NCBI RefSeq assembly: GCF_900098925.1
Contig: NZ_LT622354.1
Coordinates: 1-54,530 of the forward strand
Source: Bacillus massiliglaciei
GTDB taxonomy: Bacteria > Bacillota > Bacilli > Bacillales > DSM-1321
Direction of reading: 5' to 3'
Length of the DNA stretch: 54,530 nucleotides
Positions 16,867 through 26,336 of this stretch are shown in pieces. The notes below the pieces were generated by a model. That model saw nothing but the letters and a program-made list of their open reading frames with translations. It searched no databases and was not told where the DNA came from. How positions within the stretch are numbered: the first letter of the stretch is position 1; each line of letters opens with the position of its first letter. A program made the position numbers and the translations under genes.

Positions 16867-16900
16867 AAGGATGCCTTTTTTACTTGGGCATCCTTTTAGC
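16867..16900. terminator. terminator between convergent genes
   Basis: AAGGATGCC and GGCATCCTT form a 9-bp stem with Ts on both sides. It serves the VTT gene and the small reverse-strand gene. Confidence 0.75.
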
Positions 16901-16902
16901 GT

Positions 16903-17073
16903 TCAGCTGGATTCTGTCTGGCTTTCTAGCTCGTTTTCATCCGTGTCTGGAAAAGGGTCTGCCCGGCCGGCCTCATGCTGCTCCAGCCCCTGATTGATAA
17001 AGAAGATGAACACGCCTCCGCCCATCGACACCAAGGCGATGAACAGAAGCGATATTGCCCAAAGTTCTTCCAT
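16903..17073 (-). CDS. small membrane protein, 56 residues
   Basis: ATG 17073 follows AAAGGGGGA at 8-9 nt. The product has one membrane helix (LWAISLLFIALVSMGGGVFIFF) and an acidic cytoplasmic tail (DPFPDTDENELESQTESS). It is shorter than many gene callers' limit. Codon usage and a terminator right after it support a real gene. I do not recognise a family. Confidence 0.6.
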   Translation of the reverse strand: MEELWAISLLFIALVSMGGGVFIFFINQGLEQHEAGRADPFPDTDENELESQTESS

Positions 17074-17175
17074 AATGAAGTCCCCCTTTACTAAAAATAT
17101 ATGTTCTTCAGATATGAAATTCCCACATTTTCAAAAATAAACTGCATATATTGAAAGGGAAAGGGGGGATACAAC

Positions 17176-17361
17176 ATGTCAAATAACGTTTTCTTGTTGT
17201 TTGCGGCGCTTTTATCCGGCTTTGCGTTCATCCGCCTTCCAGTTGAAGGAACGTTCTTAGAGTCATTGGGCGAGTTCTTCGATATCCTAGGAATTATTAT
17301 TGTCATCGTCTTTGCAGTGGTTATTGTTTGGCAAGCATTGCGGGCCGTCTTTAGCCGCTAG
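17176..17361 (+). CDS. small membrane protein, 61 residues
   Basis: The start follows AAAGGGGGGA. Two hydrophobic segments, VFLLFAALLSGFAFI and ILGIIIVIVFAVVIVW, flank a short acidic loop. It is divergent from the 56-residue membrane protein and shares its promoter region. Unknown function; a pair of tiny divergent membrane proteins of this kind is often sporulation- or envelope-stress-related, but nothing in the sequence proves that. Confidence 0.6.
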   Translation: MSNNVFLLFAALLSGFAFIRLPVEGTFLESLGEFFDILGIIIVIVFAVVIVWQALRAVFSR

Positions 17362-17470
17362 GTCAGTCACGGTTGAAGGAGACACCTGAAGGAGGGGTGT
17401 CTCCAGGCTGCAGTCCGTTTCATGTAAAGGGTTGTCTTACTCTATATATGTAAGCGTTTGCTTTTTAGTG

Positions 17471-17501
17471 GAAGGTGCCTATTCAAGGTGCCTTCTTTTT
17501 T
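17471..17501 (+). terminator. terminator before pdaA
   Basis: GAAGGTGCCT, loop ATTCA, AGGTGCCTTC (two G-U pairs) then TTTTTT. An additional 9-bp hairpin without U-tract lies at about 17379-17405. Confidence 0.7.
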
Positions 17502-17556
17502 GCATATTAAAACGTATATGTTGAACACTAAAAAGAATAGAACAGGAGGTGTGTGA

Positions 17557-18351
17557 ATGAAGAAATTATCTGTCTTGGGCTTGACTTTCTTTTTTCTGCT
17601 GGCATTTGCCGGAAATGTTTCTGCTCAATCCAATGCGTCTTATAATTGGGGATTCATGAAAGGGAAAAACGGGAAACCGGCAGAAGCGGGTGCCGAGTTT
17701 GATGAGATGCTTCCCAAGTATGAGGCTGTTTATAAAGGGGACACAAGCAAGAAGGATATTTACCTTACATTTGATAATGGCTATGAAAACGGCTATACCG
17801 AGGGAATCCTGAATGTGCTGAAAAAACAGCAGGTTCCTGCGACCTTCTTTGTCACCGGGCACTATTTGAAAACAGCACCGGAGCTGGTGAAACGGATGGC
17901 AAATGAAGGCCATATCGTAGGCAACCATTCCTGGTCCCACCCGGATATGACGAAAAAGACAAATGAAGTCATTCGCAAGGAACTGCTGAAGGTCAAGGAG
18001 GAAACAGAGCGCCTGACCGGCGTTCAAACGATGAACTATCTGAGACCGCCGCGGGGAGTATTTAACGAGCGAACCATGAAAGTTGCCAAGGAAGAAGGCT
18101 ATTATCACATCTTTTGGTCACTGGCCTTTAAAGACTGGATCGTCGATCAGCAAAAAGGCTCCGATTATTCTTACCGGGAAGTCATGAAGCAAATCCATCC
18201 GGGCGCAATCCTTTTGCTGCACACAGTATCGAAGGATAATGCTGAGGCTTTGGATTCCATCATTACCGATCTGAAGAAAAAAGGCTATACATTTAAAAGC
18301 CTGGATGACATGATGGCTGAAAAAGAACTTCCTGACTTTATGAAATATTGA
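17557..18351 (+). CDS. pdaA: PdaA, muramic acid deacetylase for spore cortex
   Basis: This 264-residue polysaccharide deacetylase has a signal peptide (about 1-24, VSAQ cleavage). NodB-type motifs are TFDNGYENGYT (about 71), NHSWSHPDM (about 126) and LRPPRGVFNE (about 164); the DN in place of DD is the PdaA signature. It removes N-acetyl groups from muramic acid so that the delta-lactam of spore cortex can form, needed for germination. The start follows AGGAGGTG. It implies a spore-former. In B. subtilis pdaA is forespore-expressed; no clear sigma-G promoter was visible here. Confidence 0.93.
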   Translation: MKKLSVLGLTFFFLLAFAGNVSAQSNASYNWGFMKGKNGKPAEAGAEFDEMLPKYEAVYKGDTSKKDIYLTFDNGYENGYTEGILNVLKKQQVPATFFVTGHYLKTAPELVKRMANEGHIVGNHSWSHPDMTKKTNEVIRKELLKVKEETERLTGVQTMNYLRPPRGVFNERTMKVAKEEGYYHIFWSLAFKDWIVDQQKGSDYSYREVMKQIHPGAILLLHTVSKDNAEALDSIITDLKKKGYTFKSLDDMMAEKELPDFMKY

Positions 18352-18359
18352 TTTATCTG

Positions 18360-18390
18360 AAAAGCATCCTGCCTGCAGCGATGCTTTTTG
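18360..18390 (+). terminator. pdaA terminator
   Basis: AAAAGCATC and GATGCTTTTT pair around an 11-nt loop. Confidence 0.75.
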
Positions 18391-18458
18391 CTTATGGGTA
18401 GGCGAATGACCTTATGGCATGATATGGTGAAGGTAAATGTTTTTAGGAAGGCGGTCAT

Positions 18459-18812
18459 ATGGGTTATCTGTTTTTAATGATTTCAATCATTGGCGAACTG
18501 ATTGGCACCTCGATGCTTAAGGCATCAGAATCCTTCACCAAACTGTGGCCGGTACTCGGAACCGTGGCTGGCTTTGGCTTGTCGTTCTTCTTCTTATCAT
18601 TGTCACTCAAAACCGTTCCGCTGAATGCCGCTTATGCCATCTGGTCAGGAATCGGGACTGTGGCAACGGTTATCATCTCGGTCTTAATCTGGAAAGAAAA
18701 GGTCAATATAGGCAGTGTGATCGGCATTGCGCTGATTATCGTCGGCGTCATTGTTCTGAATCTGTTTGGTCCAGGCCATGCGGAGGCGTCAGTCCAAAGC
18801 GGGCAAGAGTAA
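18459..18812 (+). CDS. SMR-family multidrug/guanidinium efflux protein
   Basis: This is a 117-residue, four-helix small multidrug resistance transporter. The essential membrane Glu is in IIGELIGTSMLKAS (E13), and NAAYAIWSGIGTV is the conserved third-helix region. It lacks a neighbouring second SMR gene, so it would act as a homodimer in dual topology if functional. Substrates may be cationic compounds or guanidinium; no guanidine riboswitch is seen upstream. Start after AGGAAGGCGG. Confidence 0.88.
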   Translation: MGYLFLMISIIGELIGTSMLKASESFTKLWPVLGTVAGFGLSFFFLSLSLKTVPLNAAYAIWSGIGTVATVIISVLIWKEKVNIGSVIGIALIIVGVIVLNLFGPGHAEASVQSGQE

Positions 18813-18873
18813 AGTATTTTCAGGGAAAACGTGCTATAATACGTGGAATAAACGGCAAAAGGATGGATGGCCC

Positions 18874-19758
18874 GTGTGGACGGAAACCGTTTCGATTCAA
18901 GGACCTTATAATTTTGACTTAGTACTTGAACGCTTATCAATGGATCCGCTTCAGGCAGTTAATTTCCAAGAAAAAACAGTGCTTGTCCCGCTGATGATCG
19001 GCAATCAGCGGACCGTTCTCCATGTTCAGGCAGCCGGAAGTACAGCTGAACCGGTTTTTCATGTGACAGCCCTGACTGAAGGAGAGAAAGGACCGTCTCT
19101 GGATAAATTGAAAAAAATCTTTCACTGGCATATGCCGCTTGCAGATATCTCTGAACATTTTTCCAGAACGGATTTGCAGCCGGTCTTTGAAGAACATCAC
19201 GGAACGCCGATTGTGCTCGATTTTGATTATTTTTCCTGTCTGGCCAAGTGCATAATCCATCAGCAGCTGAATCTTTCATTCGCTCATACATTGACCGAAC
19301 GGTTCGTAAAGACTTACGGAACGAATGTGAAAGGGGCCTGGTACTATCCAGCTCCGGAAAGGACGGCAGCGCTAACAGCAGAAGAGCTGAAGGCACTGCA
19401 GTTCAGCGGCAGGAAAGCAGAGTATGTCATCGGCCTTTCAAAAGAAATACTTTCAGGTAATTTGGATCTGGAAGGTCTTTCTCATAAATCAGATCAGGAA
19501 ATTATGGATAGACTAGTAAAAATACGGGGAATCGGCCGCTGGACAGCGGAAAACTTCCTGCTGTTCGGACTTGGCCGGCCCAACCTGTTTCCAAAAGCGG
19601 ATATTGGCATCCAAAATGCCTTAAAGCAATTATACAGACTGCCCCAAAAGCCAACCGAGGAAGAAATGGAGACATACAGCAAAGCCTGGTCTCCCTTTCT
19701 AAGCTACGCTTCCCTCTACTTATGGAGAAGCATCGAAAAACGGAGTGAAAAGAAATGA
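18874..19758 (+). CDS. DNA-3-methyladenine glycosylase II family (AlkA-like, YfjP)
   Basis: This is a 294-residue base-excision repair glycosylase. The helix-hairpin-helix is [17 protein letters not shown] (about 211-227) and the catalytic Asp is in [10 protein letters not shown] (about 240). GTG 18874 follows AAAAGGAT and gives an N-terminal domain of normal AlkA type; a longer frame overlaps the SMR gene. The gene matches B. subtilis yfjP, which likewise neighbours an RNA methyltransferase gene. The stop overlaps the next start by four bases (ATGA). Confidence 0.87.
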   Translation: MWTETVSIQGPYNFDLVLERLSMDPLQAVNFQEKTVLVPLMIGNQRTVLHVQAAGSTAEPVFHVTALTEGEKGPSLDKLKKIFHWHMPLADISEHFSRTDLQPVFEEHHGTPIVLDFDYFSCLAKCIIHQQLNLSFAHTLTERFVKTYGTNVKGAWYYPAPERTAALTAEELKALQFSGRKAEYVIGLSKEILSGNLDLEGLSHKSDQEIMDRLVKIRGIGRWTAENFLLFGLGRPNLFPKADIGIQNALKQLYRLPQKPTEEEMETYSKAWSPFLSYASLYLWRSIEKRSEKK

Positions 19759-21128
19759 CAAACCAAGTAGTAGAACTGAATAAAGAATTCCCGCTGACCA
19801 TCAAACGTCTCGGCATTAACGGAGAGGGAGTCGGCTATTTTAAAAAGAAGGTAGTCTTTGTTCCGGGCGCCCTTCCAGGCGAGGAAATTGTCGCAACCCT
19901 CACGAAGGTTGAACCGAAATTCTCAGAAGCCAAAATCAAAAAAATCCGGAAAGCCTCTCCGCACCGGATTGCCCCGCCGTGTCCAATCTATGAAGAATGC
20001 GGCGGCTGCCAGCTCCAGCACCTTGCTTACAGCCAGCAGCTCGTTCAGAAACGTGATATGGTCGTCCAGGCAGCGGAACGCTATTTAAGAGTGCCTGTTG
20101 AATCGTTGAATATCAAAGAAACCATTGGCATGGAAGACCCTTGGAACTACCGGAATAAGAGCCAGTTCCAGGTCGGTCAAAAGGAAGGCAAGCTGATTGC
20201 GGGACTGTATGGCATCAACTCACATTCCTTGATTGATATTCCGAACTGTCTTGTCCAGCATCCTGCCAGCAACAAGGTCACACGTACAGTAAAGAAAATC
20301 CTGAAAAACCTCAATATCCCGATCTATAACGAAAGAAAGCGGAAAGGGGTCATCCGCACTGTCATCACACGGGTCGGTTTCGAAACAGGAGAAGTGCAGG
20401 TCGTCCTTGTAACCGGATCTGCAGACATTCCGAACAAGGACAAGCTGATCAAGCAAATTAAAGACCAGCTTCCGGAAGTGAAATCACTTGTACAGAACGT
20501 GAACAACAAAAAAACATCGCTTATCTTCGGCGACAAAACGATTCATCTGGCAGGCGAGCAAATTATTAACGAAACGCTCGGCGATCTCTCCTATGAGCTG
20601 TCTGCCCGGACCTTCTTCCAGCTGAACCCGATTCAAACCGTCCGCCTGTATGATGAAGTCAAAAAGGCAGCAGCGCTCACGGGAAAAGAAAACGTCGTGG
20701 ACGCCTACTGCGGTGTCGGTACAATCGGTCTCTGGCTGTCAGAAAGCGCGAAAGAAGTCCGCGGCATGGACGTCATCAGAGAATCCATTGACGATGCCCG
20801 GAAAAATGCCAAGCGCCATAAACGCCAGAACGTCAAATATGAAGTAGGCAAGGCAGAGCAAGTCATGCCCCGCTGGGTAAAAGAAGGCTGGAAACCAGAC
20901 GTCGTTGTCGTTGACCCGCCAAGAACCGGCTGCGACCAGGCTCTGCTCAGCACCATCATCAAAGCCAAGCCAAAAAAAATCGTCTACGTATCCTGCAACC
21001 CATCTACACTGGCGAAAGATCTGAAAGAACTGAGCAAGCTGTATAAAGTAAAATCCATGCAGCCTGTCGACATGTTCCCTCAGACGAGTCATGTGGAAGT
21101 CGTAACGGATTTAGAATTGAAGATGTAA
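19755..21128 (+). CDS. rlmD: 23S rRNA (uracil-C5) methyltransferase, RlmD/YfjO type
   Basis: This 457-residue enzyme methylates C5 of a uracil in RNA using SAM. An N-terminal TRAM domain (about 6-62) is followed by the cluster-type cysteines [13 protein letters not shown] (about 76-86). The SAM motif [13 protein letters not shown] is near 316 and [11 protein letters not shown] near 387. The catalytic Cys lies in [12 protein letters not shown] (about 415). Bacillus has two such paralogues (YefA and YfjO); the neighbouring glycosylase points to the YfjO one. The exact target base is inferred. Confidence 0.87.
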   Translation: MTNQVVELNKEFPLTIKRLGINGEGVGYFKKKVVFVPGALPGEEIVATLTKVEPKFSEAKIKKIRKASPHRIAPPCPIYEECGGCQLQHLAYSQQLVQKRDMVVQAAERYLRVPVESLNIKETIGMEDPWNYRNKSQFQVGQKEGKLIAGLYGINSHSLIDIPNCLVQHPASNKVTRTVKKILKNLNIPIYNERKRKGVIRTVITRVGFETGEVQVVLVTGSADIPNKDKLIKQIKDQLPEVKSLVQNVNNKKTSLIFGDKTIHLAGEQIINETLGDLSYELSARTFFQLNPIQTVRLYDEVKKAAALTGKENVVDAYCGVGTIGLWLSESAKEVRGMDVIRESIDDARKNAKRHKRQNVKYEVGKAEQVMPRWVKEGWKPDVVVVDPPRTGCDQALLSTIIKAKPKKIVYVSCNPSTLAKDLKELSKLYKVKSMQPVDMFPQTSHVEVVTDLELKM

Positions 21129-21145
21129 CCCAACTGTTTCTTGAA

Positions 21146-21190
21146 AGACCTATCAATCGGCAGCTGTTCCGATTGATAGGTCTTATTTTT
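21146..21190 (+). terminator. strong terminator of the glycosylase-methyltransferase operon
   Basis: A perfect 15-bp stem, AGACCTATCAATCGG with its complement, loop CAGCTGTT, then TATTTTTA. Confidence 0.9.
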
Positions 21191-21507
21191 ATGGGCATTC
21201 TTTGCTTTGTTCTTGATTACTCTTTCGAAGAGTTCTTTATTAAACTTGAGTGCTGGAATTTGGAATGGAGGCGGTTATTTTCAGGAATTTATTTAATTAA
21301 CAATAGAGTTTCTAAACTTAAATTGAAGGCTGGACCTTAGAATCCCTGCTGAGCCAAGTCCATTTTTCAATCCAGCCTGCCATTTCGTAAAAATTAACAT
21401 TTCCAATCTGTTTGATAAAAAGGGCGAAAGCATGGTATAAGTGTAAAAGAAGCTTTAGATAAGGGACTGTTTTATCATCCCTGCATGAAAGGATTGGAAG
21501 CAGAATT
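21191..21507 (+). other. dus upstream region with promoter
   Basis: This 317-bp non-coding stretch has no plausible gene. A promoter fits at TTGATA (21412-21417), 18-nt spacer, TATAAG (21436-21441). That gives a leader of about 60 nt before dus. Confidence 0.5.
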
Positions 21508-22488
21508 ATGAAAGAGAATTTTTGGCGTGATTTACCACGGCCATTTTTTATATTGGCACCAATGGAAGATGTAACAGATGTTGTGTTTCGGCATGTTGTG
21601 AGTGAAGCAGGCAGGCCTGATGTGTTTTTTACAGAGTTCACGAACTCGGAGAGCTATTGTCATCCAGAAGGACGCAACAGTGTGCGCGGACGCTTGACGT
21701 TTACAGAGGACGAACAGCCGATGGTAGCCCATATTTGGGGGGATAAGCCAGAATATTTTCGGCAAATGAGCATCGGAATGGCGGAGCTTGGATTTAAAGG
21801 GCTGGATATCAATATGGGCTGTCCTGTCCCTAATGTGGCACAGCATGGAAAGGGGAGCGGACTGATCCGCCGTCCGGACGTAGCGGCTGAATTAATTCAG
21901 GCGGCTAAAGCAGGCGGATTGCCTGTAAGCGTCAAGACCAGGCTCGGCTTTGCGGAAGTAGAGGAATGGCGTGACTGGCTGACGCATATCTTGAAACAGG
22001 ACATTGTGAACTTGTCCATTCATCTCCGGACAAGAAATGAGATGAGCAAAGTGGATGCCCATTGGGAACTGATTCCGGAGATTAAGAAACTTCGGGACGA
22101 AGTGGCGCCGGATACACTTTTGACCATCAATGGGGATATCCCTGACCGTGAGACTGGCTTAAAGCTCGCTCAAGAATACGGAATCGACGGAGTGATGATC
22201 GGACGCGGGATTTTCACCAATCCATTTGCCTTTGAAAAGGAACCGAAAGAGCACAGCAGTAAGGAATTGCTTGATCTCTTAAGGCTGCATCTGGATCTTC
22301 ATGATCAATATTCAGAACTGGAGCTGCGTTCATTTAAGGCTCTTCATCGTTTCTTTAAAATATATGTTCGCGGATTCCGGGGCGCGGGTGAATTAAGGAA
22401 TCAATTAATGAGCACAGAGTCAACAGATGAAGTGCGTGCCATGCTTGACCGTTTTGAGGCAAAGAATCTTGAAACAATGGATGAATAG
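21508..22488 (+). CDS. dus: tRNA-dihydrouridine synthase
   Basis: This is a 326-residue FMN enzyme that reduces uridine to dihydrouridine in tRNA D-loops. LAPMEDVTD opens the TIM barrel; [18 protein letters not shown] (about 111-128) has the catalytic Cys. VKTRLGF and [13 protein letters not shown] are flavin-binding elements. The C-terminal RNA-binding helical domain follows from about 245. Probably the YfjN (DusB2-like) paralogue by neighbourhood. The start is preceded by AGGATTGGAAG, a weak site. Confidence 0.9.
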   Translation: MKENFWRDLPRPFFILAPMEDVTDVVFRHVVSEAGRPDVFFTEFTNSESYCHPEGRNSVRGRLTFTEDEQPMVAHIWGDKPEYFRQMSIGMAELGFKGLDINMGCPVPNVAQHGKGSGLIRRPDVAAELIQAAKAGGLPVSVKTRLGFAEVEEWRDWLTHILKQDIVNLSIHLRTRNEMSKVDAHWELIPEIKKLRDEVAPDTLLTINGDIPDRETGLKLAQEYGIDGVMIGRGIFTNPFAFEKEPKEHSSKELLDLLRLHLDLHDQYSELELRSFKALHRFFKIYVRGFRGAGELRNQLMSTESTDEVRAMLDRFEAKNLETMDE

Positions 22489-22525
22489 TTAAAAGGACAA
22501 TTAAACAGGGCATCTTATAAGAGAG

Positions 22526-22573
22526 AAGCGGGAATGAATTCGGCAGAGAACCGGAGTTATTCCCGCTTTTTTT
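22526..22573 (+). terminator. dus terminator
   Basis: AAGCGGGAAT and ATTCCCGCTT with an inner CCGG/CCGG-like pairing, followed by TTTTTT. Confidence 0.75.
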
Positions 22574-22755
22574 ATCAGCAGCTCTCAGTTGACTGCTTGA
22601 GTTATTGGGATATCAGTATGGATAACGATCTTAACTTGATGGGAGAGAAGGGCGGATTTCCCCAAAAAAGTTGAATTGGAAATAATATAGGTTTATAAAG
22701 AAGTGAACAAGTGAGGTCAGATAACTCTCTTTTTAAATCAAATAAGGAGTTGCGT

Positions 22756-23814
22756 ATGGACAAAATACAGGAACTAGAAGAATGGAAAAAGGCCATTGCC
22801 GGACTGTCAGAAAAAGACGCGAAGTCTCTGCTTCTTCAAATACTGCTGCGGCTGAAGCTTGTGGGAAAAACGAATGATCCAGAAATCGCTCATTATAAAG
22901 AAGTGGAAAATGTATACGATATGGTATTCAAACTATCAAATGAAAAGTCAAAAGAGGAGAAAGCGAATTTTCAAAAGGTACATATCCTGTTTGGGGCAGC
23001 AAGTGCTGGCTCGTTGAACATGTCATTGAAGAAAATGGGAGCCGATTCTGCGGAAAAAGTTATTTGCCTTTGGGATATATTATCGGTTGGACCAATCTGG
23101 GCGCTGCATAGCAAGGCAGGACAAGAAGCGAGAATGGAATGGCTGAAGAGCAGAATCACTGATGAGCATGGTGATTTTAAGGAACAGCAGCAGAGGTTCT
23201 TTCAGACCGTCCATGAGATAGATTCTATCCCTGGGGATGTGCCGATTACGATCTGGGCGGCTGATAATGCAGATGAACAGACAGGACTGCGGTTTGTTCT
23301 CTATTTATTGCGAAATAAAACGAATGGTATCAAAGTGATGAATACAACTAAATTACACGCAAAATACTTCAAGCCGCCGGAGATTGAGTATTCCATGTTA
23401 CATACAGGAGAAATTCCGCCAGAAAAGTGGACAATGATGTATAAGGAAGATAGATTCGCTTCTATGTCGATGGATGAAAGAGGGAAAATGGAAACAGAGT
23501 GGGAAGCTCTTGCGGATACAAAGGAGACTTTGCGCATCTGGAAAAATGAAAAAATAAAGAGTGTGAATGAGGATTATTATGATTCATTTATGATAAATAT
23601 GACGAAAAAACTGCAGCTGGAGCGAGAAAGAGAACAAGAATCCGAACCGTTTATGAAATCAGCAAGGCTGATTGGGGAAGTAATCGGGCATTTAAATCAG
23701 TATGTAGGGGATGACTTCCTAGAATATCGGCTGAGAAAGCTGATAGAAATGGGTGTTTTTGAGAAAACAGGCAGTTTAAAAGCAATGAGATATTACAGTA
23801 TAAGAGTGAAATGA
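22756..23814 (+). CDS. DUF1835 / DUF3658 domain protein
   Basis: This is a 352-residue cytosolic protein. The DUF1835-type segment HILFGAASAGSLNMSLKKMG is near 75-95, followed by ICLWDILSVGPIW; the C-terminal half, with WEALADTKETLRIWKN, resembles DUF3658. ATG 22756 follows AAGGAG; a GTG at 22711 is in frame but has no good site. Function is unknown; family members are usually stand-alone genes in Bacillus. No catalytic motif is evident to me. Confidence 0.75.
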   Translation: MDKIQELEEWKKAIAGLSEKDAKSLLLQILLRLKLVGKTNDPEIAHYKEVENVYDMVFKLSNEKSKEEKANFQKVHILFGAASAGSLNMSLKKMGADSAEKVICLWDILSVGPIWALHSKAGQEARMEWLKSRITDEHGDFKEQQQRFFQTVHEIDSIPGDVPITIWAADNADEQTGLRFVLYLLRNKTNGIKVMNTTKLHAKYFKPPEIEYSMLHTGEIPPEKWTMMYKEDRFASMSMDERGKMETEWEALADTKETLRIWKNEKIKSVNEDYYDSFMINMTKKLQLEREREQESEPFMKSARLIGEVIGHLNQYVGDDFLEYRLRKLIEMGVFEKTGSLKAMRYYSIRVK

Positions 23815-24013
23815 AAGACTTAAACCCGCAGAATTTCTTTGCAGATGGGCGAATTATGGAAGACACAGGGATTTCATAGAAGAGTGTAAGTCTCGAGTTT
23901 CTTGAAATCCCGGAATTTATCGTATAGTGTTCTCCATTTTAACAAATGATCTTTTAAAAGAATATGTAATTATCGGAAAACTAATAAGACTTAAATGGTA
24001 TAGCTGCCCCCAC

Positions 24014-24724
24014 TTATTGATCAAGAGACATTGTGTTATAGGCAGGGCCGCCGCTATGTTTTGTTAAGGGATCGGAATGCTCTGATGTTTTCTTTGATTT
24101 CTTACTGCGATACATTTTTTCATCTGCGATCTTTATTAATTCAAATAAGTTTTTACTGTGAGTTGGATAGATGGCTGAACCTGCAGAAATTGAAATGGGA
24201 ATTTGCGTTTGTTCTGAAAGATCCTCCAATCTCTCTTCTATTCTTTGAAGAACAGCTTGCAACCCTTTCTCGTTATTGTAATGGCCAATCACCAAGAATT
24301 CATCGCCGCCCCATCGAGCCACTATATCACTATTTCTTGTAGTTTCAGCAAGTGTTTCGCTAATTCTTGTTAAAATCATGTCACCTTGATGATGCCCATA
24401 ATTATCATTGATCGTTTTGAAATTATCGCAATCTACAACTAATATAAATAACTTACTGTTGGACTGTTCCGCTAGAGCTGTAATATTTTTGAAAGCGGTT
24501 AAAATAAACCGCCGATTATATATGCCTGTAAGTTCGTCTTTCTCAGACATAAACCTCACTTTGTCATATTGTTTGCCAGCCCAGTAACCAAACCAAATTA
24601 AAAACGGATATGAATATAAATCAAAAGGTTCTGCTTTCCCGTCACGAAGAAAATAGTAGACAATATAAACAGAGTGAAATAAAAAAACACATAAACTACC
24701 AAAGATTCTGCCAGTATATTTCAT
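24014..24724 (-). CDS. GGDEF-domain diguanylate cyclase, membrane-anchored
   Basis: This is a 236-residue protein. Two short hydrophobic segments (about 5-20 and 35-48) anchor it, and a GGDEF domain fills about 60-215. RWGGDEFLVIG is intact, as are the metal-binding DCDNFKTINDNYGH and DELTGIYNRR entry. No RxxD inhibitory site stands just before GGDEF. It should make cyclic di-GMP from two GTP. ATG 24724 follows AGGTGAGG. It has no co-directional neighbour nearby. Confidence 0.88.
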   Translation of the reverse strand: MKYTGRIFGSLCVFLFHSVYIVYYFLRDGKAEPFDLYSYPFLIWFGYWAGKQYDKVRFMSEKDELTGIYNRRFILTAFKNITALAEQSNSKLFILVVDCDNFKTINDNYGHHQGDMILTRISETLAETTRNSDIVARWGGDEFLVIGHYNNEKGLQAVLQRIEERLEDLSEQTQIPISISAGSAIYPTHSKNLFELIKIADEKMYRSKKSKKTSEHSDPLTKHSGGPAYNTMSLDQ

Positions 24725-25054
24725 AATTCCCTCACCTATCATCAGTCTAAAGTTCTATTTATATCATACCATGTATTCATGCTGATTGTTTCAGAAAAAT
24801 GAATTATTTTCCAACTATTTTTATCCATTTTTTCATGGACAAGTATAAGATTTCCTGTCCATGTGAATCTTATGATATAGAAATTAGACAGTCGTTCTCC
24901 CGACAATGATTATATATACAAACGGCAGGGAATAGAAAAGGTGCCGACACTCTCGGTAAACGGAAAAAAGCGGACTTTAGATTTTTACGATATCTTACCG
25001 GCTTCCATTTCTTAAAATATGATAGAGGCCGCATAACAACTGGAGGGAATAGTG
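24725..25054. other. divergent promoter region with nested inverted repeats
   Basis: This 330-bp gap lies between the cyclase gene and the DJ-1 gene. CATGGACA (24834-24841) pairs with TGTCCATG (24856-24863), and ATAAGATT (24845-24852) pairs with AATCTTAT (24866-24873). The two stems interlock, so they exclude each other or form a pseudoknot. No gene is seen. Confidence 0.4.
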
Positions 25055-25738
25055 ATGGCAAAAGTATTAGCCGTTTTATCAAGCGGATATAAAGATGAGG
25101 AAAATAATTATTCCACAGGCTGGTGGGGAGAAGAGCTGTTTGCTCCGCTGGAAGCATTAGAAAAAGCAGGCCATCAGGTGGACCTGGCTTCACCGCTCGG
25201 AGGAAAACCAGATGTGGATGAAACGAGCTTTTTGCCTGAATATGATCCAGAAGGAACATATAAGTCCCTCTATGAAACAGGAAGGGCTGACAGTACACAG
25301 AAACTGGCTGATATAAACCCAAAAGAGTATGATGTGGTATTAGTGGTTGGGGGGCATGGGGCCATGTATGACCTTGCCAAAAATGAGGATTTGCATGGAA
25401 TTATCAACGCCATTTATGATAATGGAGGAATCGTCGCTGCGGAATGCCATGGTCCCGCCCCGCTTATTTGGACCACAAGGCATGATGGGAAGAGTATTAT
25501 AGAAGGAAAGAAAGTAACGGGCTATCCGGACGAAATTGAACCGGAAGGCTTGCTTGATATCCTTCCATTCAGTCTTGAACAGGAAATGACGAAAATTGCC
25601 CAATACGAGAAGGGCGATTTAAGCCAAACGGGCCATGCTGTTTGGGCAGATGATCAAATCATTACCAGCCGGGATCCATTTTCATCTGAACGAATGGGTG
25701 AAGAATTGGTTAAAGCACTGGAAAAGCGAAATAAATAA
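25055..25738 (+). CDS. DJ-1/PfpI superfamily protein (Hsp31-like)
   Basis: This is a 227-residue cytosolic class I glutamine-amidotransferase-like protein. The nucleophile elbow is AAECHGPAPL (Cys about 129), preceded by VVGGHGAMYDL. The ENNYSTGWWGEELFAPL start is typical of Hsp31-type glyoxalase III/chaperone relatives. ATG 25055 follows GGAGGG; GTG 25052 is one codon upstream. Likely role is detoxification of methylglyoxal or carbonyl stress, inferred from family. Confidence 0.85.
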   Translation: MAKVLAVLSSGYKDEENNYSTGWWGEELFAPLEALEKAGHQVDLASPLGGKPDVDETSFLPEYDPEGTYKSLYETGRADSTQKLADINPKEYDVVLVVGGHGAMYDLAKNEDLHGIINAIYDNGGIVAAECHGPAPLIWTTRHDGKSIIEGKKVTGYPDEIEPEGLLDILPFSLEQEMTKIAQYEKGDLSQTGHAVWADDQIITSRDPFSSERMGEELVKALEKRNK

Positions 25739-25765
25739 TAAAGGAAATGCTGTCCTGAAGAAAGG

Positions 25766-25797
25766 AAAAATGCCTCATACGTGCGGGGCATTTTTCG
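25766..25797 (+). terminator. terminator between DJ-1 and monooxygenase genes
   Basis: AAAAATGCC and GGCATTTTT form a 9-bp stem with a T-run. Confidence 0.75.
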
Positions 25798-25829
25798 ATT
25801 TCGAAAAAAAGAAAGCGGGAGGTCTTACT

Positions 25830-26120
25830 GTGTATATTGTTCATGTATCCATAAAGGCGAAAGAAGAAGCAATAAATGATTTTATAGCTGCCGCAGAAGA
25901 AAATCGAAGAAATAGCTTAAAGGAAGAAGGGGTTCTGCAGTTTGATCTGTTCCAAGACCGCGAACAGTCTTCCCAATTCCGAATGATTGAAGTATATCGA
26001 TCGCAGGAAGATCAGCTGAAGCACCGTGAAACAGCTCACTTTGCCCGCTTTAAAGAAACAACAGCGGATTTGCTTGTCGAACCTTATACGATTCAGACTT
26101 TTGAAAAGCTTTTTACATAA
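25830..26120 (+). CDS. antibiotic-biosynthesis-monooxygenase-fold protein (ABM, LsrG-like)
   Basis: This is a 96-residue single ferredoxin-like domain. It starts with VYIVHVSIKAKEEAINDFIAA and continues with LQFDLFQDREQSSQFRMIEVYRS and HFARFKETTADL, the usual ABM spacing with a conserved HRET/HFxxF pair. GTG 25830 follows GGGAGG. Family members include quinol monooxygenases and autoinducer-degrading enzymes; the substrate cannot be told. A terminator separates it from the DJ-1 gene, so co-transcription would need readthrough. Confidence 0.75.
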   Translation: MYIVHVSIKAKEEAINDFIAAAEENRRNSLKEEGVLQFDLFQDREQSSQFRMIEVYRSQEDQLKHRETAHFARFKETTADLLVEPYTIQTFEKLFT

Positions 26121-26137
26121 CATGAGAAAACACCATA

Positions 26138-26166
26138 TTGACAATCTATCTTTTTTTTCTTATCCT
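26138..26166 (+). promoter_or_regulatory. promoter of the add transcript
   Basis: TTGACA (26138-26143), 17-nt spacer, TATCCT (26161-26166). The transcript would start just before the adenine aptamer. Confidence 0.65.
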
Positions 26167-26189
26167 TTAAAGCAAGATAATCAAATACG

Positions 26190-26304
26190 TTTTCGTATAA
26201 CTCCAATAATATGGTTTGGGGGTCTCTACCAGGAACCGAAATTCCTGATTACGAAGAAAGTACACGTTCTGTATTTTCTTTGTGGTCAGGAATTTTTTTA
26301 TTTT
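26190..26304 (+). promoter_or_regulatory. adenine riboswitch with terminator platform
   Basis: The aptamer spans about 26190-26257. P1 is TTTTCGTA with TACGAAGA, followed by TAACTCCAA, GTTTGGGGG and the invariant TCTCTACC, then P3 CAGGAA with TTCCTG. The discriminating base is T26249 (GATTACG), as in adenine-sensing pbuE and add aptamers, where guanine sensors have C. The 3' P3/P1 strands (26240-26264) can instead pair with 26270-26294 into a 25-bp stem with four G-U pairs, followed by seven Ts. Adenine binding should therefore prevent termination and switch the gene on. Confidence 0.92.
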
Positions 26305-26336
26305 ACTAGAAAAAAACTTTAGCTGGAGGTCACGTC

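Noticed and set aside
17379..17405. 9-bp hairpin after the 61-residue membrane protein as an attenuator
   Set aside because: It has no U-tract and no competing structure; a proper terminator follows at 17471.
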